From NCBI GenBank assembly GCA_016778825.1, contig JADHOU010000048.1, positions 1 through 9,006 on the forward strand: a DNA stretch of 9,006 nucleotides, written 5' to 3'. A program made the translations under genes and the position numbers. Below the pieces are notes generated by a model that saw only the letters and a program-made list of their open reading frames with translations, was not told the origin of the DNA and did not search any database. The stretch comes from Candidatus Puniceispirillum sp. (GTDB lineage: Bacteria > Pseudomonadota > Alphaproteobacteria > Puniceispirillales > Puniceispirillaceae). Positions 1 through 6,701 of the stretch are shown here, piece after piece. The first letter of the stretch is position 1. Each line of letters starts with the position of its first letter.

Positions 1-1976
1 TTCGCGGCTGGCTTGGCGAGCTGGTTCCAAACCGGATTTTACGCATTGCGATGGCATTGCGAAGCGGCATGTCAATTGCCGAAGTGCATAGCGCAACAAG
101 CTGGGATATCTGGTTTCTGGAGCGGATTGCGGCCATCATTGAGGCTGAAGAAGCCGTCATTGAAAATGGTTTGCCAGATGATGCGGTATCGCTTCGCCAT
201 CTTAAATCGCTTGGCTTTGCCGATAGCCGCCTTGCCGAGCTTGCAAATCTTGATGATGCCACCGTTCGGGCGATGCGCGTAACCGCAGGGGTCAAACCTG
301 TCTATAAGCGGATCGATACTTGCGCTGCCGAATTTGCATCTGATACCGCCTATATGTATTCAACTTATGAAGTCACCGATCAGGCCGAATGCGAATCTGA
401 CCCAAGTGACCGGAAAAAAATTGTCATCCTTGGTGGCGGGCCAAACCGCATTGGTCAGGGAATCGAATTTGACTATTGCTGTGTTCATGCTTGCTATGCG
501 CTGTCCGAGGCGGGCTATGAAACCATCATGATCAATTGTAACCCGGAAACGGTTTCAACCGATTATGACACGTCCGACCGGCTGTATTTTGAACCTTTGA
601 CCGACGAAGATGTGATTTCGGTTATCGAGCGCGAGGCCGAAAATGGCGATTTGCGCGGCGTTATCGTCCAGCTTGGTGGACAAACCCCGCTGAAAATCGC
701 CGCCGCCTTGGAAGCCAAAGGCATCCCCATCCTTGGCACCAGCCCGGATGCAATCGACCTTGCCGAAGACCGCGAACGTTTTCAAAAACTATTGCAAAAG
801 CTGGATCTGTTGCAGCCCGAAAATGGCATCGCTCATTCGGCTGAAGAAGCCCGCGCAATTGTTGACCGTATCGGCTTGCCGGTTGTCATCCGGCCATCCT
901 ATGTTCTTGGTGGGCGGGCAATGGAAGTCGTTCACCAGATCACCGATCTTGAACGCTATATGCGTGATGCCGTTGTTGTATCGGGAACCAACCCTGTGTT
1001 GATTGACCGTTTTCTCAATAATGCCATCGAAGTTGATGTTGATGCGTTATGCGATGGGACCGATGTCTATATCGGTGGCATCATGGAACATATCGAAGAA
1101 GCGGGTATTCATTCTGGCGATTCGGCCTGTTCATTACCGCCACAGCATTTGTCTGACGAAATTCTTGCCGAAATCCGCCGCCAAACCTCCGAGCTTGCCT
1201 TTGCCCTGAATGTTGTCGGTTTGATGAATATCCAATTCGCCATCCGCAAAGATAAAATCTATCTTCTTGAGGTAAATCCGCGCGGCAGCCGCACGGTGCC
1301 GTTTGTGGCGAAAACCACCGGTGTTCCGCTTGCCAAAATCGCCTCACGCGTGATGGCTGGTGAAAAGCTGGCAAGCTTTAATCTCAAGAATCTTGATTTG
1401 CCGCATGTTGCGGTGAAAGAAGCGGTTTTCCCATTCGCCCGATTCCCCGGTGTTGATGTGTTCCTTGGCCCTGAAATGAAATCAACGGGCGAGGTCATGG
1501 GCATTGACCGCAGCTTTGGCGCGGCATTTGCCAAAAGTCAGCAAGGTGCCGGTGTTGATTTGCCGCTATCAGGCACTGTCTTTATTTCGGTCAAGGATGA
1601 AGACAAACAACCCTTTGTCGAAATTTGCCGCAGCCTTGTCAAAGATGGCTTAAAGATTCTGGCAACCGGCGGCACAACCGCTGCTTTGAAAGCGGCAGGG
1701 GTTCCAGCAACACGGATCAATAAGGTGATGGAAGGCAGGCCGCATGCCGTTGATGCGATGCTGTCTGGCGAGATCCAGCTTGTTTTCAACACCGCCAAGG
1801 GTGCTGGGGCTATCAAGGATTCTTTCTCGCTTCGGCATAATGCCCTTACCAATAAAATCCCCTATTACACAACAGTTTCAGGAAGCCGCGCCGCGGCTGA
1901 AGCCATTCGCGCCCTTCGTCAAGGACAGCTTGGTGTTCGCACCTTGCAGGATTATCTTGCAGATATTAAGCGTTAA
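1..1976 (+). CDS. carB: Carbamoyl-phosphate synthase large subunit, C-terminal part (5' end outside window)
   Basis: This is the large, ammonia-using subunit of carbamoyl-phosphate synthase. With CarA (glutaminase) it makes carbamoyl phosphate from bicarbonate, two ATP and glutamine nitrogen for pyrimidine and arginine synthesis in the cytoplasm. The frame is open from base 3, so the gene enters from the left; 657 codons are visible, about 60% of a usual protein of roughly 1,070-1,100 residues. The visible part begins in the helical oligomerisation region. It continues with the second ATP-grasp (carbamate kinase) half, with [10 protein letters not shown] at 432-461, the QLGGQTPLK segment near 670-695 and the metal/ATP-site [12 protein letters not shown] from 1269. 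The C-terminal MGS-like allosteric domain runs from about 1550 to the stop and has [15 protein letters not shown] and [13 protein letters not shown], which correspond to the ornithine/UMP-binding region of the family. No frameshift is visible. The ATGs at 51 and 69 are internal codons, not starts. greA follows after 68 bp on the same strand. Confidence 0.97.
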   Translation, partial: RGWLGELVPNRILRIAMALRSGMSIAEVHSATSWDIWFLERIAAIIEAEEAVIENGLPDDAVSLRHLKSLGFADSRLAELANLDDATVRAMRVTAGVKPVYKRIDTCAAEFASDTAYMYSTYEVTDQAECESDPSDRKKIVILGGGPNRIGQGIEFDYCCVHACYALSEAGYETIMINCNPETVSTDYDTSDRLYFEPLTDEDVISVIEREAENGDLRGVIVQLGGQTPLKIAAALEAKGIPILGTSPDAIDLAEDRERFQKLLQKLDLLQPENGIAHSAEEARAIVDRIGLPVVIRPSYVLGGRAMEVVHQITDLERYMRDAVVVSGTNPVLIDRFLNNAIEVDVDALCDGTDVYIGGIMEHIEEAGIHSGDSACSLPPQHLSDEILAEIRRQTSELAFALNVVGLMNIQFAIRKDKIYLLEVNPRGSRTVPFVAKTTGVPLAKIASRVMAGEKLASFNLKNLDLPHVAVKEAVFPFARFPGVDVFLGPEMKSTGEVMGIDRSFGAAFAKSQQGAGVDLPLSGTVFISVKDEDKQPFVEICRSLVKDGLKILATGGTTAALKAAGVPATRINKVMEGRPHAVDAMLSGEIQLVFNTAKGAGAIKDSFSLRHNALTNKIPYYTTVSGSRAAAEAIRALRQGQLGVRTLQDYLADIKR

Positions 1977-2007
1977 CCGTTAACCTACGGTAACACTATT
2001 GGGTAAC
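1973..2007. repeat. Cluster of four (T/G)TAAC repeats between carB and greA
   Basis: The pentamer TTAAC occurs at 1973-1977 and 1980-1984, and GTAAC at 1990-1994 and 2003-2007, so four near-copies fall within 35 bp at irregular spacings of 7, 10 and 13. The first copy overlaps the carB stop codon. ACCGT (1976-1980) and ACGGT (1987-1991) can also pair around a 6-nt loop. The repeats are seen directly. Any function, such as protein binding or remnant secondary structure, is unknown. Confidence 0.4.
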
Positions 2008-2020
2008 GCCGCGTTGCGGC
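2008..2020 (+). other. Small GC hairpin upstream of greA
   Basis: GCCGC (2008-2012) and GCGGC (2016-2020) form a perfect 5-bp GC-only stem with a GTT loop, 24 nt before the greA ATG. No T-tract follows (next bases TCGCGTAAATGG), so this is not a canonical intrinsic terminator. It may be a weak pause, an RNA-stabilising element or chance. Confidence 0.3.
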
Positions 2021-2044
2021 TCGCGTAAATGGATTTGTAAAACG

Positions 2045-2533
2045 ATGGAAAAAATACCTTTCACCCCACAGGGGCTTGATGTAATTAAAGAAGAGCTTGC
2101 GCATCTAAAAGGCACTGAGCGTCAGGCCGTGATTAATGCCATTGCTGTTGCCCGAGAACATGGTGATCTGTCGGAGAATGCCGAATATCACGCTGCGCGT
2201 GAAAAACAGTCATTCATCGAAGGACGTATTTCCGAGCTTGAAGATGTGACAAGCCGCGCCGAAGTTATCGATGCGAAAAAATTAAATGGTGAAAAAGTGA
2301 CATTTGGCACAAGCGTTGGTGTTGTTGACGAAGAAACCGACGAAGAATCGCTTTATCATATTGTTGGGCCTTACGAGACCGACATTTCCAAACGCATGAT
2401 TTCAACATCATCACCTGTTGCGCGGGCCGTCATTGGCAAAAGTGTTGGTGACTCGGTTGAGGTGCAAACCCCAGGCGGCGTGCGGTCTTATGAGATATTG
2501 TGGATTGCATTGTTTGATATCACCAAGGTCTAG
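2045..2533 (+). CDS. greA: Transcription elongation factor GreA
   Basis: GreA binds the secondary channel of RNA polymerase and stimulates cleavage of the 3' end of backtracked RNA, which restarts arrested complexes. The 162-residue protein has the family's two parts: an N-terminal antiparallel coiled coil (about 1-75) and a C-terminal FKBP-like globular domain (about 80-155). The catalytic tip reads GDLSENAEY, with the two conserved acidic residues at Asp41 and Glu44, the same numbering as in E. coli GreA, which supports the chosen ATG. The C-terminal domain has the expected SPVARAVIGKSVGD and TPGGVRSYEI segments. It is a few residues longer than the usual 157-158, with the extra ones at the C-terminal end (FDITKV). 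The ribosome site is weak (TGGA at 2030-2033, 11 nt away). The same strand and short gap suggest co-transcription with carB. Confidence 0.97.
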   Translation: MEKIPFTPQGLDVIKEELAHLKGTERQAVINAIAVAREHGDLSENAEYHAAREKQSFIEGRISELEDVTSRAEVIDAKKLNGEKVTFGTSVGVVDEETDEESLYHIVGPYETDISKRMISTSSPVARAVIGKSVGDSVEVQTPGGVRSYEILWIALFDITKV

Positions 2534-2565
2534 GAAAATCAACCAAGCTTGAGCAAAACCAGACA

Positions 2566-2591
2566 AGGTTTGGCAGTCGCTAGGTTTGGCA
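2566..2591. repeat. 10-bp direct repeat in the greA/lrp convergent gap
   Basis: AGGTTTGGCA occurs at 2566-2575 and again at 2582-2591, a period of 16 bp. An 8-bp palindrome, CAAGCTTG, lies at 2544-2551. The genes on both sides end here, so a terminator would be expected, but I see no GC-rich stem followed by a T-run on either strand. The repeat is exact but short and may be chance. Confidence 0.35.
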
Positions 2592-2595
2592 CCAG

Positions 2596-3075
2596 CTAGG
2601 CTTGTTTGATTGGCACGCCAACAAGCTGTTTTGCCGACCGGATCGACAAGGCGGTTTTCACATGGCTGACATTTTTTGCTGGTGTCAGATGGCTTGTCAG
2701 GAATTTCTGAAAATCATCCCAATCCTGCGCAACGATTTTCAATAGAAAATCAGTTTCGCCCATTAGCATATGGCATTCGCGCACTTGCGGCCATGTCGAT
2801 ACCAGCAATTCAAAATCCTGCAAGTCGGTTTCGGCCTGACTAGTGAGACCAACAAAGGCAAATACCTGAACGCTATAGCCAAGCGCATCCGAGTCAATAT
2901 CGGCATGATAGCCTTTAATAATACCGGCATCTTCCAGCGCGCGAACTCGCCGAAGGCATGGCGGTGCCGAAATACCGGCATTTTTGGCAAGATCGACATT
3001 CGTCATGCGGCCATGATCTTGCAAATCATGCAAAATCTGTCGATCAACCGAGTCCAGTTTGATTTTTTCAGCCAT
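2596..3075 (-). CDS. Lrp/AsnC-family transcriptional regulator
   Basis: This is a 159-residue DNA-binding regulator of the feast/famine (Lrp/AsnC) family; members form dimers and higher oligomers that respond to amino acids. Residues 7-56 form the AsnC-type winged helix-turn-helix, opening with LDSVDRQILHDLQDHGR and with the recognition helix in SAPPCLRRVRALEDAG. Residues about 68-145 form the RAM ligand-binding domain, including GETDFLLKIVA at 106-116, where the family binds its effector. Length and start match the family. It is read divergently from the ELM1-family gene and converges on greA. A plausible sigma70-type promoter and an AT-rich dyad lie upstream, consistent with the self-regulation common in this family, although that is inferred. 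The effector and regulon cannot be read from the sequence, so I give no symbol; calling it Lrp itself would be an over-reach. Confidence 0.95.
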   Translation of the reverse strand: MAEKIKLDSVDRQILHDLQDHGRMTNVDLAKNAGISAPPCLRRVRALEDAGIIKGYHADIDSDALGYSVQVFAFVGLTSQAETDLQDFELLVSTWPQVRECHMLMGETDFLLKIVAQDWDDFQKFLTSHLTPAKNVSHVKTALSIRSAKQLVGVPIKQA

Positions 3076-3118
3076 AAATACAGCGCCAGCATTGATAAAG
3101 CGTTACGATAAGATCTGC

Positions 3119-3148
3119 ATAATAGACCCGCCAAGCATCATTCGACAA
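3119..3148 (-). promoter_or_regulatory. Candidate sigma70-type promoter of the Lrp/AsnC gene
   Basis: Read on the minus strand, TTGTCG (3148-3143) is followed after 18 bp by TATTAT (3124-3119), close to TTGACA and TATAAT. This places transcription start about 36 nt before the ATG at 3075. No better pair is visible in the gap. Prediction is by eye only. Confidence 0.4.
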
Positions 3149-3151
3149 GCG

Positions 3152-3165
3152 ATATTGCGTAATAT
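3152..3165. promoter_or_regulatory. AT-rich inverted repeat, candidate operator
   Basis: ATATT (3152-3156) and AATAT (3161-3165) form a perfect dyad around GCGT, centred at 3158/3159. It sits next to the candidate -35 of the Lrp/AsnC gene and upstream of the likely ELM1-family start. Lrp/AsnC regulators commonly bind AT-rich dyads of about 15 bp beside their own genes, so this is a reasonable candidate operator. That assignment is inference. Confidence 0.3.
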
Positions 3166-3217
3166 TATTGCCTGAAGACCGCGCCCAAGTTACTTATAGT
3201 TATCAAACCGACCAAGA

Positions 3218-3223
3218 TGGAGA
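3218..3223 (+). promoter_or_regulatory. Ribosome binding site that decides the ELM1-family start
   Basis: TGGAGA with core GGAG at 3219-3222 lies 8 nt before the TTG at 3231. The upstream in-frame TTG at 3168 has no comparable purine-rich site. This favours 3231 as the initiation codon. Confidence 0.55.
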
Positions 3224-3230
3224 CATCACC

Positions 3231-4277
3231 TTGCCCACATCCACCCCTTTGCCCTCTTTGGGCAAAACCGCCGAAACCAGCGGTGAAAATGCCCAGATTT
3301 GGGTGATTAGCGATGGCACGGCAGGCATGCGACTGCAGGCAATTGCACTTGGCGAGGCGTTGATCGCCACCGACACAACAAATCAGACCAGCCTTGACGA
3401 TATCATTATAAAACCATCTTGGTGGCTTCGGCATTTGCCTCGGCTTGTTCCTTTCCTGCCAAAGGCCTTGTTATCGTCATGGCTTGGGTCAATTGGCGAT
3501 CGCCTAAGCAAGGACAAACCGGCAATCATCATCACTTGTGGTCGGCGTATGGCGGGAACTTCGATTGCGCTTAACCGGCTTTCAAAGGCGCATGCGGTTG
3601 GCACCAGCACAATCCATATTCAAGATCCACGCCTGCCACCTCATTATTTTGATATTTTGGTCGTACCCCAGCATGATCCGGCACGCGGCGCAAATGTCGT
3701 GACAAGCATGGCATCGTTAAACCGTCTTGATATGTCCAAGATCGCCAATGCGGCAAATCAGCTTGGTGAAAAATGGCGCGCCCTTCCCACGCCGCGCGTG
3801 GCGGTGCTGCTTGGCGGAAGCAACCGGCGCTACGGTATTTCGGCGATGATGGCAAAGGATATGGCGCGCCAGCTTGCCGATTTTGCCGCCAAAACAGGGG
3901 CTAGCCTTGCGCTCATCCCATCACGGCGCACACCTGCTAATCTTGTGACCCAGCTTACGGCTGCGCTTGGGCCACTGCCCTATGCGGTCATGGACCAGGC
4001 CGAAAATAACCCCTATCCGGGGATTTTGGGGCTCGTTGATGCGGTGATTGTTACATCTGATTCGGTCAATATGATTTCTGAGGCAACGATCACCGGCCTG
4101 CCAATTCTGATTGCCGAATGGCAAAGCGAAACCGGCCGGATTGGGGCGTTCCATGATGCTATGATCGCAGCAGGGCATATTGCACCAATGCGCGACCAGC
4201 TTCCACAAAACAGCTTTACCCCGCTTTTTGAAATGCCGGCAATTGTAAACTCGGTTTTGGCGCGGCTTAACAGCTAA
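3231..4277 (+). CDS. Mitochondrial-fission ELM1-family protein (bacterial, function unknown)
   Basis: This is a bacterial member of the family named after plant ELM1 (formerly DUF1022), with an overall pattern like GT-B nucleotide-sugar proteins. The biochemical role in bacteria is not established, and the mitochondrial name should not be read literally. From the TTG at 3231 the protein has 348 residues. The N-terminal signature QIWVISDGTAG is at 22-32, followed by a CGRRMAG segment, IHIQDPRLPPHYFD near 128-141, GGSNRRYG at 195-202, SRRTPANLV near 231-239 and the C-terminal TSDSVNMISEA at 275-285, which resembles a donor-binding loop. No signal peptide or clear membrane span is seen. A frame extension to a TTG at 3168 would add 21 polar residues, but the GGAG at 3219 supports the shorter form. 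The gene is divergent from the Lrp/AsnC regulator and converges on msrP with a 26-bp gap that has no obvious terminator. Confidence 0.85.
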   Translation: MPTSTPLPSLGKTAETSGENAQIWVISDGTAGMRLQAIALGEALIATDTTNQTSLDDIIIKPSWWLRHLPRLVPFLPKALLSSWLGSIGDRLSKDKPAIIITCGRRMAGTSIALNRLSKAHAVGTSTIHIQDPRLPPHYFDILVVPQHDPARGANVVTSMASLNRLDMSKIANAANQLGEKWRALPTPRVAVLLGGSNRRYGISAMMAKDMARQLADFAAKTGASLALIPSRRTPANLVTQLTAALGPLPYAVMDQAENNPYPGILGLVDAVIVTSDSVNMISEATITGLPILIAEWQSETGRIGAFHDAMIAAGHIAPMRDQLPQNSFTPLFEMPAIVNSVLARLNS

Positions 4278-4303
4278 AGTGCCGCCAGCCGCGCCAAGGG
4301 TGA

Positions 4304-5275
4304 TCAGTGAAATAATTTTCGGTCATCATTGGGGAACATGCCATCATAAAGACCGGCAACCTGTTGACCATATCCGTTATAGAGTTGCGTTCTTACATTC
4401 TTGCCACTGCCAAGTAGCCGTTCGGTTTTTTGTGACCAACGCGGATGCGGCACATCGGGATTCACATTTGCCCAAAATCCATATTCATTCCCATTCAATT
4501 GTTCCCAAAAAGACACGGGCTGTTTGTCGGTAAAGGTAAAACGCGTAATTGATTTGACCGATTTAAATCCATATTTCCACGGTGTCACCAGCCGAATTGG
4601 TGCGCCGTTCTGCGCTGGCATTGGCTTGCCATAAATGCCGGTTGCTAAAAAGGCCAGTTCATTTGTGGCTTCGGCTAGGGTTAGCCCCTCAACATAGGGC
4701 CATGGGTACCAGCTTTGCTTTTGCCCGGGGGCAATTGATGGGTCAAGAAAGGTTTCCATCTGCAAATATTTGGCTTCGGGCTTTGGATTTGCCAGCTTGA
4801 CCAAATTGGCCAATGGCACCCCACTCCACGGCACCGCCATCGCCCATGCCTCAACACAGCGATGCCGGTAAAGGCGTTCTTCCAGCCCGCCTACCTTGGC
4901 AATCAAAACTTCGGCATCAAGCTGCATTTCAGTTTCAACCAAGCCGTCAATTGTGACCATCCACGGATCGGTGACCAGCTTTTGCGCCCGCTTCCAAATA
5001 TTCTTTGATGATCCAAATTCATAGAAATTCGTATAGGTTGTTGCATCATCTTCGGGCGTGATATCGCGGTCTAGCCGATAGGCCATATTGCGCGGCGCTG
5101 GATAACCTTGAATGGCAGCAGCAGCAGCAAACCCGCCAACGCCAGTCAAGGCCGTCGTCAGCCCAAGACCAGTAAAGCCTGCAGCGCGAAGCCATTCTCG
5201 GCGGTTTAGGTAAATATGTTCAGATGTTGCATCGGCCTCAGCCATTGCCCAGCTTGGACGTTTTTTGATCAGCAT
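4304..5275 (-). CDS. msrP: Protein-methionine-sulfoxide reductase catalytic subunit MsrP
   Basis: MsrP (YedY) is a periplasmic molybdopterin enzyme of the sulfite-oxidase fold that reduces methionine sulfoxide in oxidised envelope proteins. The 323-residue product has a Tat signal: Arg25-Arg26 in NRREWLR, then a hydrophobic Gly/Ala-rich stretch to about residue 54. Family landmarks follow: NFYEFG (83-88), YRHRCVEAW with the molybdenum-ligating Cys140, VPWSGVPL, PYVEGL, QNGAPIRLVTPWKYGFK (222-238), EYGFWANVNP and HPRWSQ. Length is close to the E. coli protein (334). The start is firm: AAGGAG lies 7 nt upstream. In many proteobacteria msrP is followed by msrQ, the haem membrane subunit that supplies electrons; here the stop is 26 bp from the oppositely oriented ELM1-family gene and no msrQ is in the window. 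The aminotransferase lies 112 bp upstream on the same strand, so weak co-transcription is possible. Confidence 0.96.
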   Translation of the reverse strand: MLIKKRPSWAMAEADATSEHIYLNRREWLRAAGFTGLGLTTALTGVGGFAAAAAIQGYPAPRNMAYRLDRDITPEDDATTYTNFYEFGSSKNIWKRAQKLVTDPWMVTIDGLVETEMQLDAEVLIAKVGGLEERLYRHRCVEAWAMAVPWSGVPLANLVKLANPKPEAKYLQMETFLDPSIAPGQKQSWYPWPYVEGLTLAEATNELAFLATGIYGKPMPAQNGAPIRLVTPWKYGFKSVKSITRFTFTDKQPVSFWEQLNGNEYGFWANVNPDVPHPRWSQKTERLLGSGKNVRTQLYNGYGQQVAGLYDGMFPNDDRKLFH

Positions 5276-5282
5276 TGACTAT

Positions 5283-5288
5283 CTCCTT
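5283..5288 (-). promoter_or_regulatory. Strong ribosome binding site of msrP
   Basis: The minus strand reads AAGGAG at 5288-5283, 7 nt before the ATG that ends at 5275. It fixes the msrP start, which leaves 24 residues before the twin arginines. Confidence 0.75.
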
Positions 5289-5387
5289 CGGCGATAAGGC
5301 GTTGGTGGCACCTATTGCTAATGCGCCAATATGGCAAAGATGCGGCATAACCTTGCAACATCCGCACCGATCGCGACATCAGATATT

Positions 5388-6590
5388 TCAAGACAGACTG
5401 GCGGTTACTTTCGCAATTCTTTGCATCGCATCGGCCAAAACATCATCCGCCGCGGCATAAGAAATTCTGAAATAAGGCGACAGGCCAAAGGCAACCCCCG
5501 GCACCACCGCCACTTCACCCGCCTCAAGAAGATAGCTGACAAAATCGCTATCGCTTTCGATGATTTTACCATCAGGCCGCTTTTTCCCGATCAATTTGGC
5601 GATCGAGGGATAGACATAAAAAGCCCCATCGGGAAGCGGACAATCAATCCCGTCAATATTGTTCAACGCTTCACAAACAAGCTGGCGACGGCGGGCAAAG
5701 GCAGCGCGGTTTTCAGCCATGAAATCCAACGGCCCATCCAGTGCGGCAATCGCCGCATATTGCGCCATTGAATTCGGGCTTGATGTTGATTGCGATTGTA
5801 CCTTTGCCATTGCCTTGATCAATGGCACCGGTCCACTGCCATAGCCAATGCGCCAGCCGGTCATGCAATAGGATTTTGACACGCCATTGACCGTTAGAAT
5901 ACGGTCTTGCAGATCCGGCGCAATCGTTGCCATGGTCGCAAATTTGAAATCGTCATAAACCAGATGTTCATAGATATCGTCACTGATCAAATGCAATTGT
6001 GGGTGGCGGCGCATGACCGCGGCAAACGCCATCAAATCATTCGCATCATAGCCAACCCCGCCCGGGTTTGACGGGCTGTTCAGTACAAGCCATTTGCTAT
6101 TTGGCGTGATGGCCGCTTCCAGATCTTCGGCGCTAATCTTCATGGGATTGGCACTGCTTCCCCTTACAAAGACCGGTTTTGCCTCACAAATTTCGACAAT
6201 GCCGGCAAAGCTAACCCAATAAGGTGTTGGGATAATCACTTCATCGCTTGGGTTCAAACTGGCCATTAGTGCGTTAAACAAAACCTGCTTGCCACCGGTA
6301 CTTACCGTAATCATATCCGCCGTACAGCTAACATTGTTTTCACGCGCAAATTTGCGGCAGATCGCTTGCTTCAATTCGGGGATACCGTCAACTTGCGTAT
6401 ATTTTGTTTTGCCTGCATTCATCGCCGCATTCGCAGCATCCTTGATATGCTGCGGCGTATCAAAATCAGGCTCACCAGCAGCAAGCCCAATCACCTTGCG
6501 GCCTGCGGCTTTCATATCCAATGCCATGTCGGTAATCGACACTGTTGGTGATGGCGCGATGCGGTTTAGCCTGTCCGAAATTAGGCCCAT
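5388..6590 (-). CDS. Pyridoxal-phosphate aminotransferase class I, probable aspartate aminotransferase
   Basis: This is a fold-type I PLP enzyme, most like the bacterial subgroup Ib aspartate aminotransferases (aspartate + 2-oxoglutarate to oxaloacetate + glutamate). Some members also use prephenate, so an aspartate/prephenate aminotransferase is possible. The 400-residue protein has LAAGEPDFDTP (36-46), STGGKQ near 97-102, TPYWVSF (122-128), NSPSNPGG with Asn175, SDDIYEHL with the cofactor-contacting Asp and Tyr207 (203-210), SKSYCMTGWRIGYG with the PLP-binding Lys239 and the phosphate-contacting Arg247, and FRISYA with Arg375 for the substrate carboxylate. The open frame continues upstream to 6740, but those 50 residues lack family character and overlap uvrB. 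The ATG at 6590 has AAGGAGA 8 nt upstream and is the chosen start. The gene is divergent from uvrB, with msrP downstream on the same strand. Substrate preference cannot be settled by eye. Confidence 0.93.
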   Translation of the reverse strand: MGLISDRLNRIAPSPTVSITDMALDMKAAGRKVIGLAAGEPDFDTPQHIKDAANAAMNAGKTKYTQVDGIPELKQAICRKFARENNVSCTADMITVSTGGKQVLFNALMASLNPSDEVIIPTPYWVSFAGIVEICEAKPVFVRGSSANPMKISAEDLEAAITPNSKWLVLNSPSNPGGVGYDANDLMAFAAVMRRHPQLHLISDDIYEHLVYDDFKFATMATIAPDLQDRILTVNGVSKSYCMTGWRIGYGSGPVPLIKAMAKVQSQSTSSPNSMAQYAAIAALDGPLDFMAENRAAFARRRQLVCEALNNIDGIDCPLPDGAFYVYPSIAKLIGKKRPDGKIIESDSDFVSYLLEAGEVAVVPGVAFGLSPYFRISYAAADDVLADAMQRIAKVTASLS

Positions 6591-6598
6591 TGATTTGG

Positions 6599-6605
6599 TC
6601 TCCTT
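6599..6605 (-). promoter_or_regulatory. Ribosome binding site that decides the aminotransferase start
   Basis: The minus strand reads AAGGAGA at 6605-6599, 8 nt before the ATG at 6590-6588. It rules in the 400-residue form over the longer frame that would start at 6740 inside uvrB. Confidence 0.8.
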
Positions 6606-6617
6606 TTCCCTTTGAAA

Positions 6618-6646
6618 TTTATGGGGTGCTTTGTGGTTTAGAACAA
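6618..6646 (-). promoter_or_regulatory. Candidate promoter of the aminotransferase gene
   Basis: On the minus strand TTGTTC (6646-6641) is followed after 17 bp by CATAAA (6623-6618), giving a predicted start about 20 nt before the ribosome site region and ATG. The match is partial and was found by eye. I could not find an equally good pair for uvrB on the plus strand in the same 111-bp gap. Confidence 0.3.
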
Positions 6647-6701
6647 GTGCTTTTCGCTGGGCCCCCTTTCTTCTTTGAGCGAACATGCCTATCTTAAGGG
6701 C

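Noticed and set aside
555..1852. Several open frames antisense or out of frame within carB
   Set aside because: They are shadows of the carB reading frame, with no family resemblance and no ribosome sites.
2534..2595. Intrinsic terminator between greA and the Lrp/AsnC gene
   Set aside because: AAACC/GGTTT can pair around 2556-2571, but the stem is short and AT-rich, and no T-run follows on either strand.
2770..3111. 113-codon plus-strand open frame across the Lrp/AsnC gene
   Set aside because: It lies antisense to a well-supported regulator, and its translation has no recognisable domain.
4279..4800. Plus-strand open frames across msrP
   Set aside because: They are antisense to the well-supported msrP coding sequence and show no domain features.
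6591..6701. SOS (LexA) box upstream of uvrB
   Set aside because: Two GAAC words occur at 6641 and 6681, but they are far apart and do not form the alphaproteobacterial GTTC-N7-GTTC or GAAC-N7-GAAC arrangement; no CTGT-N8-ACAG is seen either.
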